From: a virus
IMG/VR virus record: IMGVR_UViG_3300009314_000709
Coordinates: 1 to 64,000 of that record
DNA: 64,000 nt
Reading direction: 5' to 3' (one strand)
Part shown: piece by piece, positions 8,637-17,236 of the stretch
Position numbering within the stretch: the stretch's first letter is position 1
How the letters are laid out: each line of letters opens with the position of its first letter
Position numbers and translations under genes: made by a program
The notes under the pieces: model-generated
Told to the model about the DNA's origin: nothing
Database searches by the model: none
What the model saw: the letters and a program-made list of their open reading frames with translations, nothing else

Positions 8637-9898
8637 AGCGGCTCGATCTCTGTCCTTTCCTTGGGGAAGAAAAAATTGGCTTCGTACGGAAGTTCAACAG
8701 GGAACTCCGCCCCACAAGCTGGACAAGGCACAATCAATTCTGTATCTACGCCAAATGGTGGATTATTTAGCGTGTTGCGAATGTAGTTAATGTCCGCAAC
8801 CGGTAGTCGCTCCATCAATGACTGAATGGCATGTCGGTTGTTCACCTTAGCGTTGTCATTGCCAATCTCATCAATAAGGATGGACGCCTTGTACAAGAAG
8901 GAGTCATCTGTAGCGTTAGAGAACTTCGTTTTTCGGTCCCGGTACGCTGAGATTTCAGTTTCGTGAGCGCCTGTCATCAGATGATACCTGAACGTAAACC
9001 TTGTCTTGGGCAACGTCTTGGCCAGGGTATCTTCGTGGAAGTTATCTGGGCAGTAATCTACCGGCAAGTTCAGATCAATATCATGGTCGAATGTGTGGCC
9101 ACATTCTGGACACTTGACGGTCACTTCATAGACGTTGCCGTACGAAATACCACGCAAGTAAATCAACAGGTACGTCCGATCCACGCTCAGTAGCTTTTCT
9201 GGGTTGATATCTTTCTCCATCAAGCAATTGCGGAAAATCATTTCAATACCACGTCCTTGCCGCATCAACCGAGCGGTTGAAAGAATCGTCTCTTCCTGGC
9301 CTGTCATGGGGCGAACATGGACTTCGCCGCTCATCGGTTGATCTTCGTCATGGTAAAAACGGCCTCTCGATGGAAGTGGTACCCTTTCGTAATTCTGGGT
9401 ATTCAACGCAGTGAGCAAGGCGTTAAGATGCGGATCATTCGTCATCAACTCACCAGGCTGCAATGGTTTCATGTTGCTCTGCTGATGCGGAGGCAACTGT
9501 TGCGGTGTTTGAAATGGGGCATTGGAATTAGGCTGTGATTGCGCCTGCGGCCCACCTTGCTCTTCTACTTGGGAGGCGTTTACTTCAGATAGGCGTTGTT
9601 GCAGCATTTGCTGCATACCAGGTGGCATTTGGCCCGTCACCGAAATACCATCCATTGGCCGAGGCTCCGCCTGGGTCGCTACAGGATCATCTGGCACGCT
9701 TACACCAGCTTGACGCTGCGTTTCCAAAACATCATTCAGCGATGCGGTAGGTTGTTGGGCTGCTAACTTTGCTTTATCTACGGACTCGGGAGCCGGTGCA
9801 GCTTCCGATGCCTCTGCTTCACCCGTGATCTCTGATGGATCAATCTTTACTTTCTTCTTCGATTCTTGACGGAAGGTCTTGTCTTTCTCGTCTGCCAT
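8633..9898 (-). CDS. baseplate hub protein, T4 gp26-like
   Basis: 421 residues. The region from about 195 carries the T4 baseplate family pattern: LPSRGRFY, then RPMTGQEE, a helical section, and two CxxC pairs (VKCPECGHTF and VPCPACGAEF) that should form a zinc site. T4 gp26 is a hub component needed to build the baseplate centre. The first 190 residues are a low-complexity extension rich in Gln, Ala and Pro, absent from the 208-residue T4 protein. GAGGAG lies before the start. It is the first gene of a minus-strand run (gp26, small partner, virion protein). Confidence 0.82.
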   Translation of the reverse strand: MADEKDKTFRQESKKKVKIDPSEITGEAEASEAAPAPESVDKAKLAAQQPTASLNDVLETQRQAGVSVPDDPVATQAEPRPMDGISVTGQMPPGMQQMLQQRLSEVNASQVEEQGGPQAQSQPNSNAPFQTPQQLPPHQQSNMKPLQPGELMTNDPHLNALLTALNTQNYERVPLPSRGRFYHDEDQPMSGEVHVRPMTGQEETILSTARLMRQGRGIEMIFRNCLMEKDINPEKLLSVDRTYLLIYLRGISYGNVYEVTVKCPECGHTFDHDIDLNLPVDYCPDNFHEDTLAKTLPKTRFTFRYHLMTGAHETEISAYRDRKTKFSNATDDSFLYKASILIDEIGNDNAKVNNRHAIQSLMERLPVADINYIRNTLNNPPFGVDTELIVPCPACGAEFPVELPYEANFFFPKERTEIEPL

Positions 9899-9958
9899 AT
9901 TTGCTCCTCTTTGTAGCCTTAGCTTACTCTTTGATTATAGTAACGTGCGAGAATTGTT

Positions 9959-10327
9959 ATGCAGATCGACAACAATAATATCGACCAGTTGATCCTTCAA
10001 GATAAGCAAATCCAGAGGGAATTGGATCATTTCAAAGGGCTCTTCGATCAATGGGTATTAGGAACCAAAGTCCCGGCTCTGCGTTTCCTCGCACAGAAGT
10101 CCCGGTTGGAGTTGTTGGAACATCTGAACACCCAAACTAACATAGCAATTCTGGAAAGATACTTTAACGAAAAGGTAAGCGTTCAGACGATTGATTATCA
10201 TATAGCCCGACATCACAAAGTGCCGATCAAGGAAGTTGAAGTGGCTCTAAATGAAATGGAGGGCTTCACCAACAATGTCAGCATAAGTAGGGATGCTGAG
10301 CACGCTTATATATCCTTCTGGAGGTGA
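9959..10327 (+). CDS. hypothetical protein
   Basis: 122 residues, not recognised. It looks helical, with a charged coiled-coil-like opening (QLILQDKQIQRELDHFKGLF). It is transcribed divergently from the gp26-like gene across a 60-nt A/T-rich gap that probably holds promoters for both directions. It opens a run of small, mostly membrane-associated genes. Confidence 0.65.
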   Translation: MQIDNNNIDQLILQDKQIQRELDHFKGLFDQWVLGTKVPALRFLAQKSRLELLEHLNTQTNIAILERYFNEKVSVQTIDYHIARHHKVPIKEVEVALNEMEGFTNNVSISRDAEHAYISFWR

Positions 10328-10332
10328 AAATT

Positions 10333-10542
10333 ATGGGGTTTGAGGTTGTTCTGATATTGGCGTCCGTATTGATGGCTCTAGTATGGACATTCAGTGGTTA
10401 TCGCCAACAAGATCGGAACCTCGCAATGCTGCATCATGGCCGGAGTTTGCAGTGGTTTATGATCGCTTTGGGGCTGCTCTTATTCAATAGGCTCATGGTA
10501 GAAATTGAAGTTGTCAAATTATTGATGATAGGAGGTGGTTGA
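10333..10542 (+). CDS. small membrane protein, two transmembrane segments
   Basis: 69 residues from the ATG at 10333, chosen because GGAGGTG ends 7 nt before it; an overlapping GTG at 10324 lies inside that site. Two hydrophobic segments (residues about 3-20 and 40-57) flank a short basic loop. Function unknown. Confidence 0.65.
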   Translation: MGFEVVLILASVLMALVWTFSGYRQQDRNLAMLHHGRSLQWFMIALGLLLFNRLMVEIEVVKLLMIGGG

Positions 10543-10934
10543 TGTTTACTATCGCTGTACTAGTTTTCTTCGCCCTCGGCCTAGTTGGGCTGACCCACAT
10601 CATTGTGGATAGCACAATCATGTCCAAATGGCGCAAGTATGTCAAAGATAACGACATACCATTCTTGTTTGGATACAAACTTTATGACATGGTTAGCTGT
10701 CATCAATGCGCTGGCTTCTGGGTGGGCTTAGTTGGTTGGCCTTGGGCACTGCCCTTCCTGTCAATTGAATGGTCATTCCTCAAGATACTAGTTCTTCCCG
10801 TCATTGCACTCTTATCAGGTTGTGCTATCAGCTTGCTTACTATGACCAGCCGGGCGTTGATTGATTGGCTGACGCTGAACGTGCAGATACCAGAGGAGCT
10901 TTGGAATGAGCCAGAAACGACTGACGAGGCTTAA
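10542..10934 (+). CDS. membrane protein, DUF1360-like
   Basis: 130 residues with about three hydrophobic segments and the pattern SCHQCAGFWVG, reminiscent of the DUF1360 family, whose function is unknown. The ATG at 10542 follows AGGAGGTGG. It overlaps the previous stop and the next start, so it lies inside a translationally coupled run. Confidence 0.65.
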   Translation: MFTIAVLVFFALGLVGLTHIIVDSTIMSKWRKYVKDNDIPFLFGYKLYDMVSCHQCAGFWVGLVGWPWALPFLSIEWSFLKILVLPVIALLSGCAISLLTMTSRALIDWLTLNVQIPEELWNEPETTDEA

Positions 10935-11289
10935 TGTCAAACATGCTATTCTAACCGATACTAGGTTTCGAGACCTGTTCCCGGAACTGAAAAAAGAAAT
11001 CGCTAAGGTACTAAGCAATCCATCGTGTGCGTGTAATGTTCCCTTCTATGACCGGTTTTTCAAATACAAAGATCGCCTGGCAAAATACTTCTCAGGTCAC
11101 GAAATCAAAGCGCCCCAAGAAGAAGCCGTCGAAGAGAACCAGAACCATTGGAATGTCATCAACTGTAAAGTTGACGAGCTAGAAGAAGTGCTTAACAAAC
11201 TACACAAAGTAGGTCGGGTCCAAATCGCCGTGGCCCGATACCAAGATGAATTAACCGTGATCGTAAATGATACAGGAATTGTGTTTTGA
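10906..11289 (+). CDS. hypothetical protein
   Basis: 127 residues, charged and soluble, not recognised. It has one possible thiol pair (CAC). It overlaps the preceding membrane gene by 29 nt and the next start by 4 nt. Confidence 0.62.
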   Translation: MSQKRLTRLNVKHAILTDTRFRDLFPELKKEIAKVLSNPSCACNVPFYDRFFKYKDRLAKYFSGHEIKAPQEEAVEENQNHWNVINCKVDELEEVLNKLHKVGRVQIAVARYQDELTVIVNDTGIVF

Positions 11290-11549
11290 TCTTAGAACTA
11301 TCAGTATTCCTTGCCGCTACCCTCCTAACAGGACTATGCTCCATCCTGGAAGTAGGATGGGTAGATGGAATCGTCAAGAACAACGCTTTAAGAACAGCGA
11401 TAATCGATGCCGGTATCTCAGCAGTGTACTTCATTGGCCTGTATTTTGCCTTTGCTGAAAAGTACCCAATCGCACTGCCAGGAATGGTGATAGGGGGAAG
11501 TCTTGGAGTATACATTGGCGTGAAAATGAAAGAAAGACGTGAACAGTGA
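11286..11549 (+). CDS. small membrane protein
   Basis: 87 residues with three hydrophobic segments and a basic tail (KMKERREQ). It starts at a TTG overlapping the previous TGA (TTGA), typical of translational coupling. Function unknown. Confidence 0.6.
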   Translation: MILELSVFLAATLLTGLCSILEVGWVDGIVKNNALRTAIIDAGISAVYFIGLYFAFAEKYPIALPGMVIGGSLGVYIGVKMKERREQ

Positions 11550-11776
11550 ATGGCGTATTTGCAAATGTGATGCTTGGATACTTAGCAATCGGCATACTGT
11601 GGTTCTTCTATGTGATGTGGCGGTACATAGCAAACAAACAACAAGGTGACGATGGCCTGTTGATTGCGTGTGTTTTCCAATGGCCGCTCACCCTAGGACC
11701 ACATATCCGTCGCCGATTGTGGTGCGGGCCAGGAAAGTATGATGTCCTCTGGTTCGACGGAAAAATGCATAAATGA
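11546..11776 (+). CDS. small membrane protein
   Basis: 76 residues starting at a GTG that overlaps the previous stop. One transmembrane segment (about 8-28) is followed by a basic soluble part. Its stop overlaps the thymidylate synthase start (ATGA). Confidence 0.6.
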   Translation: MNGVFANVMLGYLAIGILWFFYVMWRYIANKQQGDDGLLIACVFQWPLTLGPHIRRRLWCGPGKYDVLWFDGKMHK

Positions 11777-12690
11777 ACTATATTCTCCAGCCGTATGATG
11801 ATGCCCTTTCAGAAATCCTTGAATATGGAGTTCGCAAAGAGAACCGTACTGGTGTTGATACGCTAGCCATATTCGGGATGCAAAAACGTTATAATATCAG
11901 CACACACTTTCCGCTTCTTACGAAGCGGAAAGTGTGGCCCAAAGCAATCTTCGCCGAACTTCTCTGGGTGCTTTCCGGCTCTACCAACAACGAAGACCTA
12001 CAAGAGCTAGGTTCAAACATTTGGACACCGTGGGTTGATGCTGAGTTTGAATTAAAACACGGTTACACCTCTGGGAGCTTCGGCCCAGTTTACGGTTTTC
12101 AGTTAAGGCACTTTGGGGGCTACTATGCACACGGCAGACGCCCTAAGAAAAAGACCTGGCGGGAAGTCTTGTTGGACTACCTTTCTTTTAACCAACCACT
12201 CTGGGAATATGGCGAAAAGGGATTCGATCAACTCGCCTACATGATGAAAGAACTCAAAGAGAACCCAAATTCTCGACGCATACTCTGGTCGTTATGGAAT
12301 CCCAAAAGTATGCATAAAATGCGGCTTCCGCCATGTCACTTTACTTTCCAGTTATTCGTTCACGAAGACAAGTTGAGCGGACACTTAACACAACGTAGTT
12401 GCGATTTTCCGGTGGGCGTGCCTGCAAATGTTCAGTTCTACAGCGCCCTTGTGTACATGTTTGCGCAACAAGCGGGCTACAAGCCGCACGAGTTGGTTCA
12501 CACATCGGTAGATAGCCACATCTACGTCAATCAAATAGAAGCGGTGGAGGAATACCTAGCAAGACCCGCCCCGGACTCACCCCGTTTGGAGCTAAAAAAG
12601 GCAGATGACATCTTTTCTTACAAAATGGAAGACTTCACCATCGTTGACTACAGTCCAGAGTCGAAATTGTCGATACCAGTAGCAGTATGA
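11773..12690 (+). CDS. thyA: thymidylate synthase
   Basis: Methylates dUMP to dTMP with methylene-tetrahydrofolate. The 305-residue product has the ThyA catalytic cysteine in LPPCHFTFQL (Cys188), the dUMP-binding RSCDFPVGVPAN and the DSHIYVNQ segment. It is somewhat longer than the E. coli enzyme (264). It sits two genes upstream of the DHFR gene that regenerates its cofactor. A 15-bp perfect inverted repeat (11903-11936) lies inside the coding sequence. Confidence 0.96.
   Translation: MNYILQPYDDALSEILEYGVRKENRTGVDTLAIFGMQKRYNISTHFPLLTKRKVWPKAIFAELLWVLSGSTNNEDLQELGSNIWTPWVDAEFELKHGYTSGSFGPVYGFQLRHFGGYYAHGRRPKKKTWREVLLDYLSFNQPLWEYGEKGFDQLAYMMKELKENPNSRRILWSLWNPKSMHKMRLPPCHFTFQLFVHEDKLSGHLTQRSCDFPVGVPANVQFYSALVYMFAQQAGYKPHELVHTSVDSHIYVNQIEAVEEYLARPAPDSPRLELKKADDIFSYKMEDFTIVDYSPESKLSIPVAV
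11903..11936. repeat. 15-bp inverted repeat inside thyA
   Basis: Arms 11903-11917 and 11922-11936 are perfect complements around a 4-nt loop (TTAC). It is intragenic, with no T-tract, so it is not an obvious terminator. Confidence 0.8.
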
Positions 12691-12908
12691 GTGATCCCTC
12701 TGCAATTGAACGATTAAAGGCTGACGCTGCCCGGTGGGCGTATGTGCGAGATAACTTAGTTAGAATGCATAGTCCCAAGATGAATGGCCAACATAGTTAT
12801 CGGTTCTCGCCCCTTTACCGCTATACAGGGCAAACGATAGAGATTGCGATAGATAAGGCAATCGAAGATACCAATAGAAGGAAGAAAGAGGCACAAGACG
12901 ATAGATGA
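12687..12908 (+). CDS. hypothetical protein
   Basis: 73 residues, charged, not recognised. ATGA overlap with the thyA stop. Small phage proteins beginning with a similar IERLKADAARWAYVRD helix are common, but no function can be assigned. Confidence 0.6.
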   Translation: MSDPSAIERLKADAARWAYVRDNLVRMHSPKMNGQHSYRFSPLYRYTGQTIEIAIDKAIEDTNRRKKEAQDDR

Positions 12909-12977
12909 TAGCAGTGTATGGGATTATTTTCATTTATATTCTATATACTGAAAACTCCTATTAAATGAGTTGATGAA

Positions 12978-13232
12978 ATGAAATCCTTTGAAACATGGGT
13001 TGAAGAAAATCAATTGAATGAAATTCCAGTCCCAGATCCTTCAAACGTATCAAGAATGGGATCGGCAATGGCGGGGACGGGAGCGAAGTTCGATTTGGGC
13101 GGATGCCACTTGCAACTTGTAGGGAACCAATTGCACATATCTCGCCGAGCGGGCGGTGCTGAAAATGTGGTGCTTTTAGCGCTATCTCCCCAGCAGGTTC
13201 AACAAATGACAGCCGAACTGGAACTTACATAA
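12978..13232 (+). CDS. small protein with capsid-targeting-like N-terminus
   Basis: 84 residues. MKSFETWVEENQLNE is one of the clearest copies of the N-terminal motif shared across the window and closely recalls the targeting peptide of T4 internal proteins. The rest is a small Gly/Ala-rich domain of unknown role. CTATATACTG lies about 20 nt upstream in an A/T-rich leader and may be a late promoter. Confidence 0.65.
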   Translation: MKSFETWVEENQLNEIPVPDPSNVSRMGSAMAGTGAKFDLGGCHLQLVGNQLHISRRAGGAENVVLLALSPQQVQQMTAELELT

Positions 13233-13405
13233 AAAATTTACAACGAGCATTTGAAACCGCCCAGTTAACACTACGGTCAAAGCGAGAATTACCGTTTTCG
13301 GTAATTGGTCTTGATGTTGACTTTCAAATTTCACCCACACCAACATTTTTAGATGGCGGGCAAGCGATAGCTTGCAGACAAAGGAAGTTTCTTGATTTTG
13401 AGCAA

Positions 13406-13588
13406 ATGAGAACGGTGCTCAACAACATCGTAAATCAAGGCGGTAAGTTGTACATGTATAAATTGTACGAGCAAGACGAGTACGGTATGGACATGCATCT
13501 AACAGGGCGAAAAAGGTATTACCTGAGTTACGCTAATCGAACCCCAACAGTCGGTGAAGGAGATGGCAACACTCCTCGTAGCGTATGA
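13406..13588 (+). CDS. hypothetical protein, start uncertain
   Basis: 60 residues from the first ATG. The same frame is open back to 13163 and encodes sensible protein there, but has no ATG, GTG or TTG before 13406. The gene may therefore be 5'-truncated, use an unusual start, or have been joined to the preceding gene before an indel. It overlaps the DHFR start. Confidence 0.4.
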   Translation: MRTVLNNIVNQGGKLYMYKLYEQDEYGMDMHLTGRKRYYLSYANRTPTVGEGDGNTPRSV

Positions 13589-14222
13589 TGAAAACGGCGT
13601 CATCGGAAATGAAGGCCAAATCCCCTGGCACTTGCCAGGGGATTTGGCTCAGTTCAAAAAACGCACGATGGGGCAGGCTGTCATCATGGGCCGCAAGACT
13701 TGGGACAGCTTGCCAGAGAAACCCCTGCCCGCCCGACTTAACATCGTGCTCACACGTAATCCAGAGAAGTTCCTAGAGAGCCATGAGCTATCTGAGGAAC
13801 TAGCTGTTCTCGACAATATCACAGACGCCATTGACGAAGCAGAGCAAAGAGACAAACACCCATACATCATCGGCGGCGCTCAAATCTACGAAGAGGCTTG
13901 GAAACATGGCCTTGTAGATACGATTATCGCAACCGAGGTAGAGGGTACACATGAGGGCGATACACACTTTCCGCTCTTAGAGGAAGGACACGCATGGATG
14001 TGTACAACCTTAGAGGAGCATGAAGGTTTCCAAATAGTCGAACACAAGCATTTTGATGCCGTGGCAGACGAGGTGTGGGACTTACGAGAAGAGGTTGTCC
14101 GGTTAAAGAAAGCACTGCGTAAAGCAAGAGCCCAGCTTGCCTCGTATACGAGGCAAGCTGGGCGGCGGTTTCGGGATGAATCGGACTACGTTCAATACCA
14201 TGATGAAGAATACGAGAGGTAA
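13563..14222 (+). CDS. folA: dihydrofolate reductase with C-terminal extension
   Basis: Reduces dihydrofolate made by ThyA. From ATG 13563 the product is 219 residues. Landmarks are LLVAYDENGVIG, IPWHLPGDLAQFKKRT (active-site acidic residue), VIMGRKTWDSLP and the later IIGGAQIY. An upstream in-frame GTG at 13554 is possible. The usual enzyme ends near 160 residues. Here about 55 more form a charged helix (LREEVVRLKKALRKARAQ) of unknown role. Two long inverted repeats lie inside the gene (13615-13648 and 14130-14163), the second in the extension. Confidence 0.94.
   Translation: MATLLVAYDENGVIGNEGQIPWHLPGDLAQFKKRTMGQAVIMGRKTWDSLPEKPLPARLNIVLTRNPEKFLESHELSEELAVLDNITDAIDEAEQRDKHPYIIGGAQIYEEAWKHGLVDTIIATEVEGTHEGDTHFPLLEEGHAWMCTTLEEHEGFQIVEHKHFDAVADEVWDLREEVVRLKKALRKARAQLASYTRQAGRRFRDESDYVQYHDEEYER
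13615..13648. repeat. 15-bp inverted repeat inside folA
   Basis: Perfect arms 13615-13629 and 13634-13648 around a 4-nt loop (ACTT). Lies over the codons for the catalytic IPWHLPGDLA segment. Confidence 0.85.
14130..14163. repeat. 34-bp perfect palindrome inside folA
   Basis: All 34 bases are self-complementary with no loop (centre TATA). It lies in the sequence for the C-terminal extension of DHFR. Confidence 0.9.
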
Positions 14223-14225
14223 ATG

Positions 14226-14792
14226 ATGGATTATCAAATAGTGACTTTAGATGAGCCTGGCGGAGAGATGATGCGAGATACTGATGTGTATGTCGTCACT
14301 GACAACACATTCTTGCCCAATCTTACCGTAAGTCAAACTGTGCTACATCCTGGGCAAAGCACAAAAGGTCATTCGCACGAACGGTTAGATGAGGTATACA
14401 TTTTCATTAGTGGATTGGGATTCATGGAATTGGGTTCTCAGGATGTGGCCGAGGACACAATAACCGTGCGGCCTGGCGATATGATCTTCATTCGTGGTGG
14501 CGCTTTTTATCGAGTACACAATAAGGAAAGACGTATAACGCCCGGCAACGCAAAAGTAGATACTTACAAAAAGGATTTGGTATTCACCTGCATCTTTCAG
14601 AAGTATGAAAGAGAAGAAGCGGGCAAGCGAGAAGAGGAGGATAGACGAGTAGAAAAGAAAGTGAATGAGTACCTTGACAGTCTGACCGCAGAAACTTTTT
14701 CACCTATCCTGGATGGTAGTCGTGGTCACTTGAGGGCTCAGTTTCGCAAAGAAGTTAGAAAAGAAATGGCCGCAGAGGAGAAAGAGAAATGA
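14226..14792 (+). CDS. cupin-domain protein
   Basis: 188 residues from the second ATG of an ATGATG pair. Residues 40-105 form a cupin barrel: HPGQSTKGHSHERLDEVYIFISGLG (metal-binding histidines and Glu) and VRPGDMIFIRGGAFYRVHN. Cupins of this phosphomannose-isomerase-like type bind metals or sugars. The C-terminal 60 residues are a highly charged helix. The substrate is unknown; sugar-nucleotide genes elsewhere in the window make a sugar role possible. Confidence 0.78.
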   Translation: MDYQIVTLDEPGGEMMRDTDVYVVTDNTFLPNLTVSQTVLHPGQSTKGHSHERLDEVYIFISGLGFMELGSQDVAEDTITVRPGDMIFIRGGAFYRVHNKERRITPGNAKVDTYKKDLVFTCIFQKYEREEAGKREEEDRRVEKKVNEYLDSLTAETFSPILDGSRGHLRAQFRKEVRKEMAAEEKEK

Positions 14793-15268
14793 TGCGTGTC
14801 ATCAATGGATTGCTTATTCTATCACTGGTGGTGGCTGGACTGGCCTTTGTGCACTTTGAATTCATCAAGCCTGGTCTGGAGGAGAATCGTCAGCTTCAAG
14901 AGCAGTTGGAATCCAGCACTGTCGAACAACAGATTCATCCTTCGCTTCCGTTGCGAAACCTGGAACGCATTGCCACCATGCCCGAAGATCGTGTTGCTCG
15001 GCGGGTAATTGACATGATGGTAGGGGAGACCGCCTTTGTTGCCAGAGGGGCTTTGGTGGTTGATGAGCCAAAGCGTTGTTGGCTTCATCCCCAAGCGGTA
15101 GCAGGGGCGACTATATCAGATCAGTCTCTAGTGACATTCATGCTCAAGATCACACGTGTAGCAGACGGGTTCGAGGTGGAGATCAACGATGCTTCAAAAT
15201 ACCGTTGGACACCTGAACTCAGTGTTCCTGCATCTTATTTTCCGGTGGTTAAGATAAGTAGCTATTAG
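14789..15268 (+). CDS. membrane-anchored protein of unknown function
   Basis: 159 residues. One N-terminal transmembrane helix (about 5-25) is followed by a short coiled coil (LEENRQLQEQLE) and a globular part that should face the periplasm. The start overlaps the cupin stop (ATGA). It overlaps the convergent gene at 15265 by 4 nt. Confidence 0.62.
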   Translation: MMRVINGLLILSLVVAGLAFVHFEFIKPGLEENRQLQEQLESSTVEQQIHPSLPLRNLERIATMPEDRVARRVIDMMVGETAFVARGALVVDEPKRCWLHPQAVAGATISDQSLVTFMLKITRVADGFEVEINDASKYRWTPELSVPASYFPVVKISSY

Positions 15269-16029
15269 GCTCCACCAGCCACCATACCAGTACCGATAAG
15301 GCCACCAGTTCCCAAAGCCTTTGCCCAACCAGGATGTTTCTTAGCAAACCCTCTCCACTTATCACCAAGTCCGCCAACAGCGCCTCGAATACCGGCTTGC
15401 CTACTAAGTGTTTTCGACCGACCCATTCGTTGGCCAAGTCGTTCAGCACCCCGGCCGACTGCGCCTAACAGTCCTTTTTCCTGACCTACGTCTTTTCCCC
15501 ATGCTTGGACTTTTTGGACTACGCCGCCAGCCTTCATAGCATCAGTGTCGTGTCGATCTTGTAATTGTTTGTCAAGCTGTTCAGAACCTTGTCTCACCTG
15601 CTTTAAGAATTTTTGTATTATCTGTGCGCTTTGTACCCCTTTTGCTGTGTCAACGCCCATTGTTTGGGCTTGAGTAAGTGCTTGCGTAAGATCAGCAACA
15701 GCGTTGATCGCTTTTTCATACGCTGGGGTAATTTGATGTGCCTGACCTTTGCCAAACCATCCACGTATTCCTTTATCTGCACGTTGACCTAGCTTAGCGC
15801 CACCTACTGCACCGCCGACAGTTCCCATTGGGCCGAGAATAGAACCTAGGGCACCTCCGCCAACAGCGCCCACCATACTACCCACACCTTCTTGAATGTC
15901 AAGTTCAAGGATTTCTATGAGGTCATTGATGGGCTCTAAACTCAAGTTGTTGTCTACAATGTAGACCGCACATTCCCAGATGATACGATCAAGTTCTCGT
16001 TGCTCAAAGTAAGTTTGAAACGTGCTCAT
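15265..16029 (-). CDS. glycine-rich protein with capsid-targeting-like N-terminus
   Basis: 254 residues. It begins MSTFQTYFEQRELDRII, a copy of the shared N-terminal motif. A Gly-zipper region (GSMVGAVGGGALGSILG, about 50-85) could insert into membranes, followed by helical and basic segments. It is a paralogue of 38239-38811, with the same order (motif, LD-II, LIE/LLE, Gly zipper, helix). A packaged or membrane-interacting protein is plausible. Confidence 0.65.
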   Translation of the reverse strand: MSTFQTYFEQRELDRIIWECAVYIVDNNLSLEPINDLIEILELDIQEGVGSMVGAVGGGALGSILGPMGTVGGAVGGAKLGQRADKGIRGWFGKGQAHQITPAYEKAINAVADLTQALTQAQTMGVDTAKGVQSAQIIQKFLKQVRQGSEQLDKQLQDRHDTDAMKAGGVVQKVQAWGKDVGQEKGLLGAVGRGAERLGQRMGRSKTLSRQAGIRGAVGGLGDKWRGFAKKHPGWAKALGTGGLIGTGMVAGGA

Positions 16030-16030
16030 G

Positions 16031-16261
16031 TTATGATCCTTGCGAATTGAGTTGGGTGCCTACGATTTGTAATATTTGCTGAGCCTGCCTTACTTTTCCA
16101 AGCAGATCACCAGCATTAGGCATTTGTCCTCTCAGCACATCATGTAGTTGTTCTATTGCTTGGGCGGCTGTAGCGTGTGCCTGAGTGGTTGGATTGGTGT
16201 CGAACATCTCTGAGAGCGAGCGACGTTGGTAGTACTCATCGAAACTGATAGCCACGGTCAT
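16031..16261 (-). CDS. small helical protein with capsid-targeting-like N-terminus
   Basis: 76 residues, MTVAISFDEYYQRRSLSEM then amphipathic helices. Similar to 42079-42459 (same opening, Thr-x-Pro, LH segment). Upstream on the minus strand CATAAATA precedes the ATG by 7 nt with no ribosome binding site, again consistent with a gp55-type late promoter and a leaderless message. Confidence 0.6.
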   Translation of the reverse strand: MTVAISFDEYYQRRSLSEMFDTNPTTQAHATAAQAIEQLHDVLRGQMPNAGDLLGKVRQAQQILQIVGTQLNSQGS

Positions 16262-16267
16262 AGTATC

Positions 16268-17236
16268 TTATTTATGTATACCGGGCATTTTTACGATGGT
16301 TTGTTTTCCTTGTTTTAAGCGTTGGCAGCCAGCGATCATCTTGTCGGGGTATTCTTGATACTTGGGAAGTTCGATAGGCCACTTGTCATGTTCCTGTCGA
16401 CGAGAACCAAGGACAATCGCATTACGATAGAACTGCTGAGCTTTTTCGTAATTGGCCAACCGGTGGTAGTAAATGTCACCGAGAAGACACCAAAATTCGG
16501 CCATCACTGGATTGACAGCCAAGCACTCCAAGATATGCTTCAGTGCTTGATTAGCATCCTTCTTGATATGACAAAGCACAATTGCTATATAGTACTTCAT
16601 CATCAATGTGGACTTTCTCACTGCTCGTTCGGTGAAAAGGTACTTGGAAGCATAACCCAGAAAGTGATCCCAATCTTGTTGCGAAAGATAATGGAACGCT
16701 AGGTAGTAAGGCGGTTCGGGGCTAGCTGGTTGTTGCTGAGACCATTCTTTTAAGATGTCGATAGAGACACAGCGATCTCCATCTCCGTACAACATTCCAC
16801 TCAAAACCTCAGCATCATCATCGTTGATATTAAGGTATTCGTAAATCGGATTTATGAATGAGATGTTGAGCGACTTGTGCCAAAGCCGTACCTCGTAGGA
16901 GACTGTATTGTTCTTCAGTATTGGCATGAAGTAAGCTGCCGGATCGCCATCCAAAACGGCTTTGATTCCCGCAGGATCGGTGACAATCTCCCAAGGCTCT
17001 AACACCATCTGCCATTCATACTCCGATTGATTGGACAGTCGGTTACGAAGTTCAGCAAAATTGCTGACCTGGCCGACATTGAAGACCTGCAAACCAAGAC
17101 CTCGGCAGAGATCGCTAGAGCCATCTTCTGAACCGATATCCGCAATCAGAAATTCTGGACTTAGCGTAGCGAGTGAATCAAACGCCCGGCACACAGTCTG
17201 TATGTCGTTACGCACTAGTATCTGGCATGTCAGCAT
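16268..17236 (-). CDS. glycosyltransferase family 2-like with TPR-like C-terminus
   Basis: 322 residues. The N-terminus (MLTCQILVRNDIQTV, LIADIGSEDGSSD) has the nucleotide-sugar binding layout of GT2 enzymes of the type that glycosylate from within the host cytoplasm. The classical DxD is not clear. Residues about 190-290 form helical repeats (HILECLAVNPVMAEFWCLLGDIYYHRLANYEKAQQFYRNAI) typical of TPRs. It overlaps the next upstream gene by 29 nt. One of several glycosyltransferases in the window. Confidence 0.72.
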   Translation of the reverse strand: MLTCQILVRNDIQTVCRAFDSLATLSPEFLIADIGSEDGSSDLCRGLGLQVFNVGQVSNFAELRNRLSNQSEYEWQMVLEPWEIVTDPAGIKAVLDGDPAAYFMPILKNNTVSYEVRLWHKSLNISFINPIYEYLNINDDDAEVLSGMLYGDGDRCVSIDILKEWSQQQPASPEPPYYLAFHYLSQQDWDHFLGYASKYLFTERAVRKSTLMMKYYIAIVLCHIKKDANQALKHILECLAVNPVMAEFWCLLGDIYYHRLANYEKAQQFYRNAIVLGSRRQEHDKWPIELPKYQEYPDKMIAGCQRLKQGKQTIVKMPGIHK

